In this document: positions 45,341 through 56,122 of the stretch, piece after piece | Layout of the letters: each line of letters starts with the position of its first letter | Position numbering within the stretch: position 1 is the first letter of the stretch | Assembly: GCA_944472155.2 (NCBI GenBank) | Contig: OX235277.1 | Location: forward strand, 32,126,804-32,190,803 | Reading direction: 5' to 3' | DNA from: Trichobilharzia szidati | Lineage: Eukaryota > Platyhelminthes > Trematoda > Strigeidida > Schistosomatidae | DNA length: 64,000 nucleotides | The notes under the pieces: model-generated | Seen by the model: only the letters and a program-made list of their open reading frames with translations | What the model was told of the DNA's origin: nothing | Database searches by the model: none | Program-made: the position numbers and the translations under genes

Positions 45341-45958
45341 GACACACCAGTTGTACAGGCATGGATAAGTATTATTTAAATTACATGAATTTGATTTATA
45401 GTGAAATTACATGGTTGCTGTCCTCTCTGACGTCAGTTAGTGAGCACATTCTGATAGTTAGTCGTTCAATGGTGCACATAAAGAAATATAGAAATATTGT
45501 CTTCGCATTAACAAAACAAACCCAAGTATGTGTCGGATAAATTACAAATATTTGGGAAAAAATAAAGCTTGAAGTCAATTCCTCCATATAACTTTGTTGT
45601 GTGCGGCATCGTATCTTGTTTTATGTTCAAATTGGGTATTAATTTTAAAATGAGTGATTTATTTTTAATGTTTTCGACATCATTTTTATTGCAAGTAATG
45701 CCAGATGTGAATTCAACTGAATGCAGATTAATATTGGTCATTGTCAAGCAGATTTGTTTTACTGCACTCAAGTCACCCATAGCCCGCCATTTGTCACAGC
45801 ATGGTTGCTCCGTACGAGTAAGTTGATAAACACGTAGAAAGCTATATAAAAACCATTTTAGATCGTTGACAGTGCTTGTATAAGATGCTGTACAGCATCT
45901 AGTTATGGTGACAGTGGATTTCATCAAGGATGCTGAGCCATTACTAGCCAAACCTTGA
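45341..45958 (+). other. Exon-like host sequence in the 3' part of family B (unidentified)
   Basis: Plus strand: acceptor CAATCAACGTAG then open sequence 45341-45525 (YYLNYMNLIYSEITWLLSSL, HIKKYRNIVFAL) with donor GTATGT; an open segment ending 45817 (CRLILVIVKQICFTALKSP, ARHLSQHGCSVR) with donor GTAAGT; a 78-bp intron; acceptor CTGTACAG and 45896-45958 (HLVMVTVDFIKDAEPLLAKP, stop). The last two join in phase; the first does not join directly to the second. The opposite strand also has a 147-codon open frame (45951-45508). Repeated at 55247-55864. Product unknown. Confidence 0.3.
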
Positions 45959-46216
45959 GGGTTGATATATGAGTAAGTGACTTCAATTGTTTCTCAGCTT
46001 CAGTCGGAATGTAGATCAATGCAACTTGTACTACAAAGTAAATACAACAGAATGTACCAGAGGACAAAGAAAAAGTATGTGGAGTCGAAAATATTTGTTT
46101 ATATTCGTTGTACATTGTAATTTGATGAACAAAAATTTGTTTATACTATGTCTTTTCATGCATTTATGCTACTAGTTTATTTATAGTCTTTAGAGAAGTA
46201 AGGGTATTAAGCGCGT

Positions 46217-48088
46217 TTAGGTACTGTAGTAGACTAATAGTTGATTCGTTCTAGGAATAAATAGTTTATTTATATAGTCGGTAGAGTGAAATAGTGTGTA
46301 CAGAGAGTGTTCGAAACTTAAAACTGTATTGCAGTTCCTGACATCTAGGGGCAGATTGTTCCATATTTTAGAATACATGACTGTGAAGAAGTTTTCGCGG
46401 AGTGTTGACTTAAAGGCTTTTATTGTCACTGTGCAATTTTGGTTACGCAGATCGTAAGAGCTTTCTTGTGCCAATTGTATGTCCTTAATGTCCGAGAATG
46501 ATATTTTGTGTAGGACCTTATAGAAGAATACTAGGTTTATAATTAGTCGTCTTGTTCAAAGTAATTCAAGTTGTAGAATCATGCACCGTGAGATGTAGTC
46601 TTTCTTGCATTCGTAGCCTAGTAGTTTCGAGGTAAAATATCGTTGGATACTTTCTATTCTTAGCTTTTCACGTGTGTGAGTGCTGCTAATAATAAATGGA
46701 CAGTATTCTAGTAGTGGCCCCACACAGGTTTTGTACAGAATGAGCTTTGCTTCATTGTCGTGAAAGTTCCCGAGTATGCATCCTAAGAGCATCCTCGACT
46801 TTTGAGTCTGTGATGCCACTTGCTCAGAGAATGTTAGGTTACTCGAGTACCTCAGACCTAGGTCAACGACACTTTGGAGTTTGCTTAGGTTAGTCGATTG
46901 AAGCGTTAACTTCATGTCGATTGAGGGTGCACCGAAGCAGATCCAGCCACATTTTTTAAGGTTAAATTGGAGGTTCCATAAAGACGACCAAGCAGTCACT
47001 TTATCTAGTTCTTTTTGTACAACATTCTGGAAGTACCCTAGGTCATCAGATTGGAATGTATGAGCTACTTTGAGGTCATCTGCAAAGATGAATGGTTTCC
47101 CATGAGAGAAGCAAGCGCATATGTCGTTAATATATAGGGTAAATAGAAGGGGTCCAATGACACTACCCTGTACTACACCAGAAGTGATTGGGCTAGGTTT
47201 CGAAGTTATAGATCCGAGTTTAACTATTTGGGACCTATTGTTAAGGAATGATTTAAGCCATCCTAATAGTGGGTCACGTATTCCTAAGGATTTCAGCTTG
47301 TGCATTAGTAGTAAATGGTCGACACGGTCAAATGCCTTTGAGATGTCAAAGTAGATGACAAGTACTAGTTGTCGTCTGTCACGACTGCTGGTCACAAAGT
47401 TAAAGAAGTCTAAGTGGCATGTTAAACAAGATCTGGATTTTAGGAATCCATGTTGGTTCGGACTTATAATGTTGCAGCTAAGCATATGCTTCATTAGGTT
47501 GTCTTTAACTAGTCTCTCCATAATTCTGGATGCTATAGGTGTGATATTAATTGGCCTGTAGTTACTGACGTCTGTTTTCGAGCCAGATTTGTGTTTAGGC
47601 ATAATAAACGTTGTTTTCCACACATCAGGGTAAGTTTGGGTTTCTAAGGACATTGTGAATATTTTAAGTAGTAGTAGGGGAATGTCAGGGCCACCATATT
47701 TATAAAAATAGGATGATATGCCGTCAGTACCGAAACCTTTTGAGCATTTTAGGGTTCTTATAGTTTGTTTAATGTTAGTATAGTTAAATTCAACAGTACT
47801 AATTAACTTTGGTGTGTGTGGAGATGGAGTTTGTGCCACATTAGTAGCAGGGTGTATATTGAGTAGCTGGACTGTGGGCTTAAGGTAGTTGCCTGCAAAA
47901 GTTGAGTTAAATAATTCACACATGTCTGCGGAATTAGTACATAGCCTACCTTTGTATATGAGGAGGGAAATGCTGTGATTTTTGCGATTCGCTCGCTTCT
48001 TTAAGATTTCCGTGAGTGCATACACTCTAGCAGGACTGGCTACTGCGATGCGTTTTCGTTTCTCATACGGAAATTTCGAGCTTGTGAG
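46217..48088 (-). pseudogene. Family B ORF2: reverse transcriptase and C-terminus, copy 1
   Basis: Frame 48025-46556, then 46474-46217 in the same frame after a TGA at 46558-46556. RT blocks: KCSKGFGTDGISSYFYK, NYRPINITPIASRIMERLV, NQHGFLKSRSCLT, VIYFDISKAFDRVDH, SGVVQGSVIGPLLF, FIFADDLKVAH (FADD intact). C-terminal: LRIESIQRYFTSKLLGYE. The only stop inside is a TGG-to-TGA change absent from copy 2 (56123-57931). The start shown is a GTG; the frame really continues upstream (EKRKRIAVASPARVY) and overlaps the endonuclease frame, indicating one frameshift shared by both copies. Confidence 0.85.
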
Positions 48089-49416
48089 ATGGAACTAAGC
48101 GTGTTAAGTATTAAACCTAGTGTGCCAAAGTCGTGGTGTTTGAAGTAACTTGTTGAGAGTTTCTTCAGTTTCATACGATCCTTTGGTTTTATGAATGACT
48201 TCCTATGTGGGGAACGCTCAAGTGTTTGGAGTGGAATGACAGCATCTAAGCATGTGTTCGAGTTATGGTAGAAGATGCTCAGAGCTCGCGAGAGGTCATC
48301 AGTAGTGAAGTACTCTCTCCATTCTGAGGATCTTAACATTGATTTCACTAGAGTGCAGTCTGCCTTACTGTAGTTCCTATATAGTACTTGTTGTGAAGTA
48401 GGGGTATGGGCTGCATTGCTACTTGACGGAAGTGGCAGAGCACACATTACTGTTTTGTGGTCACTCCCTGGAAACTCAGAACCTATTAGGGTAGAAAGGG
48501 GACTTATATTGTGGCAGAAGATTAAGTCTAGTACGTTATTACCTTTTGTTGGGGTTGTGACAGTTTGTTTCCAGCCAAGTATATCCAGTGTGCCTAAGAA
48601 CTTATCAAATTTAGTTGGGCCTGTGGGTATTTCCCAGTTGATTTCTGGTAAGTTAAAGTCTTCACATAGGATCTTATGATCGTAGTGTAGGGAGGATAAT
48701 TGTTCCAGAGTATTAATAAGTTGGGTCTCGTAATTACTAAAGGTACCAGGTGCTCTGTAGGTGCATCCAATTAATACCATTGCGTTATTTAAGTGTAAGT
48801 TAACCCATAAAGTCTCAGGCATGTTAAGTGTACTACTTTCTAGCCGTGATACAGTAAGTGCATTCAGAAAGTACATGAGACAACCCCCTCCCTTACCACC
48901 TTCCCTGTCGCACCGAAAGTGTGTATAGTTATCTAAGCTTATCTCTTCATCCAGTATGTTCGAGTTACACCAGGATTCAGTGATGACAATTATAGGGGGT
49001 TTGTATATTACTGTGAGTGCTCTGAGCATCGGTAGTTTATTTAGAACGGATCTAGCATTTATGAGGATTAGGTAAAGATGAGATTTGAAATAGCATTTGA
49101 AGTACTTAAGTTCGTTAATCAGCCCCGAATGTGGTTCAGCACCCAGTAGTACTGTTTGACATGACGACCCTATGTTAAGAGGAGTTTCAGCATCATGTTC
49201 AACTATGTCTATCGAGTTGGTGTGTGCTGTTTTCGGTGAAGAATTGAGCGTTGGAGTACTGGATGTGCTATAGGCTAAGGCATTTTTATTTTTAGTTAGG
49301 CCAGAAACATGGGTAGGGATCCTTATTTGACCTAAACTTGTGCATGTATCAAGTGTGCTTAATGGATGCGGGTGAACTAGACTGTTCCCATATTCATGCA
49401 AAGGAGGAGACAGCAT
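48040..49416 (-). pseudogene. Family B ORF2: endonuclease, copy 1
   Basis: 458-codon frame. After a proline/threonine-rich lead the endonuclease starts at LILINARSVLNKLPML. Then IIVITESWCN, GGKGGGCLMYF, VLIGCTYRAPG, CEDFNLPEINW (E replaces the usual G, catalytic D and N kept), NVLDLIFCHN, and GSDHKTVMCAL. It ends at 48040 in a shifted frame relative to the RT. Overlaps by one base with the preceding 49838-49416 frame, also shifted. Confidence 0.85.
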
Positions 49417-49838
49417 TAACGGTTTAGGAGTGTTAACATCCCTACCAGCTGTATTTTCAACGCTGACAGGGACGCAGGGGATAAAAAATGATTAGGACCT
49501 TGTGGAGACCATGGTTTATTATTCGACTTATTGTTAGGTACTAGTTGTGTCCTTGTATGGGTTTCGTGTGTACTGCTTTGTGGGTTAGTTCCCAGCAGAC
49601 TTGTACCATATATCCGTTCAAAATATACTTGTGTGCCATACTCTGGATACCCTGAGTTGTTGGTGGTCGAGTTCTGACTATTGCCACTTGTACTATTGAG
49701 GGAGGCATTGTTGTGGCGTTGGTTATCAGTGTGGGCTATGGTGCTATTTCGCCAGTTTTGGGTGCCAATACTATTGAGCGTGGGAGATGTGGGAATATTT
49801 GTACTGCCATTTTTGTTGTTGCTATGATTTGGGGTCAT
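49416..49838 (-). CDS. Family B ORF2 N-terminal extension, N/S/T-rich
   Basis: 140-codon frame beginning MTPNHSNNKNGSTN. It is low complexity, rich in Asn, Ser and Thr, with no domain. It lies between ORF1 and the endonuclease on the same strand, so it is probably the N-terminus of ORF2, joined by a frameshift at about 49420. Copy 2 does not reach this part, so it cannot be compared. Confidence 0.5.
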   Translation of the reverse strand: MTPNHSNNKNGSTNIPTSPTLNSIGTQNWRNSTIAHTDNQRHNNASLNSTSGNSQNSTTNNSGYPEYGTQVYFERIYGTSLLGTNPQSSTHETHTRTQLVPNNKSNNKPWSPQGPNHFLSPASLSALKIQLVGMLTLLNR

Positions 49839-49980
49839 ATTCTCCTTTTTTTACTAATGGACTTATGGACAGGAGAGGACAAGGCCGACTTTCGGGGGAT
49901 TTTGACTTTTTTCCGGGATTATTTGGTGACATGTCTATATCTACGGTGATAGGCAGTATAGTTTTATTGGCTATTTCATT

Positions 49981-50994
49981 TCAATTTAGTAGCCTTGCGG
50001 TTGGTGTCTCTCTCCGAGAGGATAATTCTGTGTGGTGTGAGAGGGGTGGTGCGGTGGATTCTACGGTATCTCTCATAAGGTTGGGTATAATTGCTGCTTG
50101 CAATGTCCTATTGTTTATTCCACAATTAGACTCAGTGAGATGATTGTATACGCGCCTTTCTATGACTGTCTTGTCCACTGCAACCTTTATTAGTTTGTAA
50201 TTTCTGACTTGCGATAGGGTGTGTTGGGAGTGGATGAATTTTCTGGCCTCTGCCGGTGTTTCGAACTGAAAACGAATAGGACAACATTTTTCATGTTGAC
50301 TCTTCTTCAGCCTGTAGCACTTAGTCTTGGAGTTGGGCATTTTCACCTCACTAAGTAGGATGCGCTGTACCCTTTTTATTGCCTCGTTGTCCGGAACGTT
50401 GTAGACAATAGCATTTAGTTTAGCATCGAGTCGTTTTGTTACTTCTGTAGTAACAAAGTTAATGAGGTTATCCACCTTAGATACCGATTCCGTGTCAAGT
50501 TTGTTAAGGTCTACAGTTCTCATGAGAATAGTTAAAGTCAGTTCACAGACCTGCGATCTGATATCACTGATCTGATCTGATAATTTGGATATTTTGGTAT
50601 TGGTTTCAGAAATTCCAGGATCGACTGACTCATTGTTTTTTAAGTCCCTTAACTCGGCCTTAAGTTCTCCTATAGACAACTTTAGAAGTTCTATTTCTGA
50701 AGATAGTACTGAAACAGAGCTTGAAGGCTGGAGCTTTTCGATAAGCACATAAAGTGTAGGGAGGGTTTCTGTATGAGCAGAGGGTACTGAATTTTTGGGA
50801 GTAGTGCTAATACTAGCTGTCAGTATAGTTTTATCCTCAGTTTCAGCTCGACGCTTACGATATACAAGTGAGTTTTGTGGCTCACTATAACCATTTGTAG
50901 GAAGTGTGTTGCTTGATGTAGCAATCAACGAATTAAAATTAGTCATCAGTTTTACAGGGGATTGAGTTCGTTGCTTTTTACTTTGGTTAACCAT
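49981..50994 (-). CDS. Family B ORF1: coiled coil plus RRM-like RNA-binding protein
   Basis: Intact 337-codon frame starting MVNQSKKQRTQSPVKL. The middle is a predicted coiled coil (LSSEIELLKLSIGELKAEL, ISKLSDQISDIRSQV). The C-terminal part has LNAIVYNVPDNEAIKR and CPIRFQFETPAEARKF followed by basic residues, the texture of the RRM-like domain of LINE ORF1 proteins. No zinc knuckle seen. ORF1 proteins coat the element RNA (family knowledge). It is the best-preserved ORF of this copy. Confidence 0.75.
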   Translation of the reverse strand: MVNQSKKQRTQSPVKLMTNFNSLIATSSNTLPTNGYSEPQNSLVYRKRRAETEDKTILTASISTTPKNSVPSAHTETLPTLYVLIEKLQPSSSVSVLSSEIELLKLSIGELKAELRDLKNNESVDPGISETNTKISKLSDQISDIRSQVCELTLTILMRTVDLNKLDTESVSKVDNLINFVTTEVTKRLDAKLNAIVYNVPDNEAIKRVQRILLSEVKMPNSKTKCYRLKKSQHEKCCPIRFQFETPAEARKFIHSQHTLSQVRNYKLIKVAVDKTVIERRVYNHLTESNCGINNRTLQAAIIPNLMRDTVESTAPPLSHHTELSSRRETPTARLLN

Positions 50995-51148
50995 AACTAT
51001 TTGATATGAGAGTTAATGGTTATAGGTATGGAAGTAGTAGAGTACTTGTGCAGGGATTACAACAAGATAAATTTTATGTAACGAATCACGCAAAAATGTA
51101 ACGCAAACGTTGGACGTACCGCCACGAATTTGTTGCCTGGCCCTTGTC

Positions 51149-52818
51149 TTCTGTTGTTACACAGGGATTAATTATATGTGGTTTGTAGCATGAGGCGTGT
51201 TAAGACTGTTACTACTGTGAATGGAGTTGATCCTTTCACCGGTTGGTCCTTCGGTATCGTCGTCAATAGAAAAGAGGTAATAATAATAGATATAATTAGT
51301 GAAGGTATTCAGACTAACAGACAGAAAAAGAATAAGAAAACTTAACTACAGTCAGTTGCTTAAATTTGAAGAATAACATATACATATATACCGGTAATAA
51401 TGATAATAATAGGTGTAGTTAAAGCTGTCAGGAGAGTAAGACGGAAGAGAATGTTAAGAAGTGAAACGACAAGTTTAATTCTCTACCCTTGAATGCTGTA
51501 TGCTATTTTAGAGGGATAGGCCATTTGTATGCAGTACTTGTGTCGCTGCATGTTCGCCCAGCCTTCGCTTTAAGCATCCACAGACGATGCCATAGCTACA
51601 TCTGCCGGTAAGGAATTCCAGGGATGGCAAACCGGCAGGGAAAAGAAGTGGGAGTGCACCCGGATTTAGGCAGGACACTTGGGTGACACAGACTGTTATT
51701 CCCACTACTGCATCGCTCTAGTCTCGCTGAGGCTTGGGGACGCATGAAAGCCTCAGTTTGCTGCCTCCTTATGGTTCGAGGTCTGCTTTCGCATCATCGG
51801 ATATGTCCTCCCATTTTCCCATTGATCTCACACCACCGTTGAAGTGCAACGGCCAACTGCTCCGGGGAGTTGAATGTGACACTTAGCAGCTATGGAGGGC
51901 TTATCAGTGTGAGGTGAGCGGGGCGAGGTGGTCGGGAAATGGAGATGGCTCCAGAAGCGCCCAGGGCCATGTGAGACGACAGCCATCTACACTGCTGCAC
52001 GTCATGCATGTGTTTTTCACAAGCAGTGCCCGTTTCCAGCTCCGGAACACCGTGTACCACCATAGAGGTAGAAGGCATCAGTTCCGGTGACTCCCTGTTA
52101 TCTGTCAACCCATAGTTTATCACACCTCAACCTTATACCGGAACTCCTGTCGATGGAGGTGGCTTTCCCTGAGGCGTGTGAACACCCCTGTACAGCCTGC
52201 GCAATTTCACTGAACTAACGTTCAGACCTAACTTATTGCACGAGTTGGACCACTGTTCCTGATCAAACAGAGCCCGTTGTTCAAGCAAGCTATCCTTGCT
52301 CACAGGTATATTAAAAAGGATAAGAGAATTGGACCGACTAACCTCAGACTTAGGTTTGGCCTTTGGCTTCTTGTATTCCTTTCCTGCATCGGCAACATTA
52401 GGCTTCATCAGCTTCTGGTCAGCCTTTGTTGTTTTACCGAGCTTGCTTGTGGATGCAAGTGGCACTTTTCTGATTCTCTCTTCCCCTGATTTTGTGGGTC
52501 CAACCTTATGAATCTTCACCTTATGAAAATTGGCATTTTCATTCAGTAGGACTGGAGTGTTCTTCTTACTGTGTGTGCCAAGTTTGGGCAGTGTGGTGTT
52601 AGCAGGTGGAGAGCTGCATAAGACTTTGTCGGCTGCTACAAAAGTAGCACATGAAGCTTTGGCAGTAGTTCGAGACAGTTGAACTTACCACACAGAGATT
52701 CAATATGTGCGTAATGGGTGAATTTATTTCACCGGCTAGGAAGATCAGGTTTCCCAAGCGGATAATTCACAAAAAAGGTATTTTCCGGTTAGAGAGGAGA
52801 AAGTACGTCGTATTCAGG
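51149..52818 (-). mobile_element. Family A copy with ORF2 almost entirely deleted
   Basis: Minus strand, 5' to 3': 5' UTR (52818-52530, same start TGAATACGACGT as at 63179 on the plus strand), ORF1 (52519-51661), then at 51660 an abrupt join to the ORF2 C-terminus (SLPADVAMASSVDAFKRRL) and 3' UTR. Endonuclease and RT are missing. The last 180 bases of the 3' UTR are at 44893-45073. Such a copy could only move with proteins from another element. Confidence 0.7.
51661..52519 (-). pseudogene. Family A ORF1, frameshifted
   Basis: Frame 52519-52133 has a lysine-rich N-terminus, then SLILFNIPVSKDSLLEQ, QWSNSCNKLGLNVSSVKL, an RRM-like ORF1 pattern (xLILFNIP). Frame 52123-51890 continues with a linker and MALGASGAISISRPPRPAHL, the block shared with 1174-1540. 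Later codons (SPEQLAVALQRWCEI) are in another frame. Two or more frameshifts. Confidence 0.7.
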
Positions 52819-53867
52819 GAGCACGCTCCAAGTTGAGGCATGTTCAGCTTATATTTGTTGGCTATAGTCTCTTAAATCTGAAAATGCAATTCCTGTGGGA
52901 TTCACAAAACCATTTTCACTAGACATCATTGAGATTGTGGATGAATTTCCAATACTTCCTTTTAATGTAAACGCACTTAATGTGAAGTTTATCTGCTATA
53001 ATCTCGATGAGAGAGTGACGCCTCAACAGTATGGATGTTTGGGAGTTTGTCTTGAAGTCTGCATACAGTCCTCTAATACTTGAAAACATGTGAGGTCTGT
53101 TTATGCATATGGAGTCAATATAAAACCCAACTGTAGACTGCAAATACTATTGTTTACATGAGAATTTTACTGAGTATTAATAGAACCGATGCATCCACTT
53201 TGTATACTAATACGTAAAATTGTTTTTCAGAACTTCGTGTTGTGCTAGACCTTACATGTGTTTTATTTTTTCAGGTATACGGAGGTTGTCGAGTATGAAA
53301 TCAGCAGAAATGTCAATCGGTCAAATTAACACGAATGCCCTTCATCAGAATTTTCATCTGTAAATTAAAGAAATGTTTAATATACTCTTAGTTTCTACTA
53401 CCTCTGGACTTCTTCAATGCGTCGCCATACTACGAGCCTTTGTAATATGCGAATTCGGATCAATGCATGTTAAGCTTAGTCAGTGGGATGGAGATTTACT
53501 TTAGTATTGTGAAACTTACTTTAGTCATTCATAGGATTTCGCCTCTGTTTCTATACAATAACACATTGTAAAAACTAAGTAGGGTTTAACAAGTTCAACA
53601 ATAATTCTGTACTGTTCAATACGCTAAAATCGCCTTATCCAGACAGCTGCAGGTCTGTATACTGCTGAACGCCAAGTCTCCATTACAAGTGAATGTGGTT
53701 ACTTAGGGTTGATAGCTACTTCATTAATCTGCTATTATACAGCGACATAATCAATCAAACTGTTTACTTGGCACTGAGCTGAAAAACAATTTTAATTTAT
53801 TTCTAATATGCCGTTCAAGCACATAATATTTTTTATTTTGATTATAGCTTGATTCCACACCGTATTT
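52819..53867. other. No gene seen
   Basis: Non-coding; the frame at 52895-53083 shows no family resemblance. Confidence 0.4.
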
Positions 53868-53998
53868 TTAGGTGCAAATTTGGAATTTTCAGCATATAGT
53901 GTCGGTGGCACAAATTCTGCAGGCCAATCATTGTAGGGGATCTAACCCCGGACCACGTGCATGGTCAACAAGCGTCCTAACCGCTGTGCCACCGTCAT
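53868..53998 (-). repeat. tRNA-headed SINE, inverted copy of the family at 9690
   Basis: Minus strand: GGCACAGCGGTTAGGACGC (A box), GACCATGCACGTGGTC, CGGGGTTAGATCCCC (B box and T-stem), then a body with ATGCTGAAAATTCCAAATTTG, as at 9830. Confidence 0.75.
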
Positions 53999-55213
53999 TT
54001 TTGTGATGAACAACTGCAGCATTTGCATATCTACTTTATGGATATTAAATAGCTTACGCCTCTATACATCTAATTACAACTAATAGACTTTAATGACGCC
54101 ACTTTATCCCGCTTGACCTGTTCTTCTTACTTTAATCATGACAGTACCATGTTTTACAGAACTCATCACACAGTGTATCAGCCTTAAGTGTATTCCGCAT
54201 GCAGGCGTAATGTTTTTATGAGCTAGGTATGCAAGTCAAAGTAAACGCTTGTACAGTACATCGATTATTTTTAGACTAACTAGTATGTAAGAACTACGAC
54301 TTGACCAGTTATACGATGTTTAATGTATTTATACACAATCAACGCGCGCTGCTAACTTCTGTGACGCATTACGTAAAGCTACCTCAAAATAGTTTCCGCT
54401 GAAGGTAATCTCCTATAGCTACTACCTTAGTGAGCAACTTAACTATCTTTGAATAACAAAGTAAATGTAGGAATTCAAACAGCTTTCCTGGTAAAAAGAT
54501 AGTCTCCTAGTCGAAAAAAGTAAATATATCCTATTCTCCACGAAAGCGTTCATAGGTATTTATCCCATCACCTCAAGTGACTCATTATTTGTAGTCACTT
54601 AAAAATTAAAAATAAACTTACCGAAGACAGTATGCTTATGATTTTTAAATATCATAATGTACCATGGAAAAAAAGCTTTATCCATAGGGTCATAAAAGTT
54701 AGACACGCAATATTAATCCAAAGTATGGAGACTATGTTTCTCAGACATAGAACACACTAATCTGCTGCCTATTTATCTAGCCGTGTCAACAAATGTTTCG
54801 CTGCCTAAGATAAAGAGAAGACCACTGGTTAAAGGAAAATTTACTTGAAGGTTTCTTAAAAATCATGGACATCCGTATTTATAGCCACAGGGAAATTGCA
54901 AACATCCGAAAGATAAGAATTTCACTATCCAAGCTGAAACAAGCAATTCGAACTCAGCCAATGTTTTTACACTGAAGAATAATCGGCTTCTCGGCTTGTT
55001 ATCACTTCAAAAACCCACCGATTGTAGGCAAAAACCTGAAACGTTACTCTTAATAATTAAAGTCTTACCTTTAACTGGGATAGTTCGTAGACTCACCAGA
55101 CCATCGTATGTTGTCCCCTTTTTCATTCGCTTTGCAACATATTGAATAGCTGTTAACACTATGTTTACTACAGACAATTCAAGTTCATGTATTTGGATCT
55201 AGTACATTAACCA
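53999..55213. other. No gene seen
   Basis: Non-coding AT-rich DNA up to the start of the second family B copy. Confidence 0.4.
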
Positions 55214-56122
55214 TAATTAATAATATATATTTTCCTATCAATGTAGGACACACCAGTTGTACAGGCATGGATAAGTATTATTTAAATTACATGAATTTGA
55301 TTTATAGTGAAATTACATGGTTGCTGTCCTCTCTGACATCAGTTAGTGAGCACATTCTGATAGTTAGTCGTTCAATGGTGCACATAAAGAAATATAGAAA
55401 TATTGTCTTCGCATTAACAAAACAAACCCAAGTACGTGTCGGATAAATTACAAATATTTGGGAAAAAATAAAGCTTGAAGTCAATTCCTCCATATAACTT
55501 TGTTGTGTGCGGCATCGTATCTTGTTTTATGTTCAAATTGGGTATTAATTTTAAAATGAGTGATTTATTTTTAATGTTTTCGACATCATTTTTATTGCAA
55601 GTAATGCCAGATGTGAATTCAACTGAATGCAGATTAATATTGGTCATTGTCAAGCAGATTTGTTTTACTGCACTCAAGTCACCCATAGCCCGCCATTTGT
55701 CACAGCATGGTTGCTCCGTACGAGTAAGTTGATAAACACGTAGAAAGCTATATAAAAACCATTTTAGATCGTTGACAGTGCTTGTATAAGATGCTGTACA
55801 GCATCTAGTTATGGTGACAGTGGATTTCATCAAGGATGCTGAGCCATTACTAGCCAAACCTTGAGGGATAATATATGAGTAAGTGACTTCAATTGTTTCT
55901 CAGCTTCAGTCGGAATGTAGATCAATGCAACTTGTACTACAAAGTAAATACAACAGAATGTACCAGAGGACAAAGAAAAAGTATGTGGAGTCGAAAATAT
56001 TTGTTTATATTCGTTGTACATTGTAATTTGATGAACAAAAATTTGTTTATACTATGTCTTTTCATGCATTTATGCTACTAGTTTATTTATAGTCTTTAGA
56101 GAAGTAAGGGTATTAAGCGCGT

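Larger units (their letters stand above)
45074..51148 (-). mobile_element. Family B non-LTR retrotransposon, near full length, inserted in family A
   Basis: Contains ORF1 (50994-49981), an N/S/T-rich region, endonuclease and RT, all minus strand. If the split of family A is real, the insertion is about 6.07 kb with a 4-bp CAGG duplication. The coding part ends at 46217, leaving more than 1.1 kb downstream; part of that (45306-45958) looks like host exons on the opposite strand and may be carried-along flanking DNA. Bases 45306-48397 recur at 55214-58302. Confidence 0.65.

Noticed and set aside
45508..45951. 147-codon minus-strand ORF as an established gene
   Set aside because: No recognisable domain; opposite strand has better exon-like features. 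Kept only as a finding.
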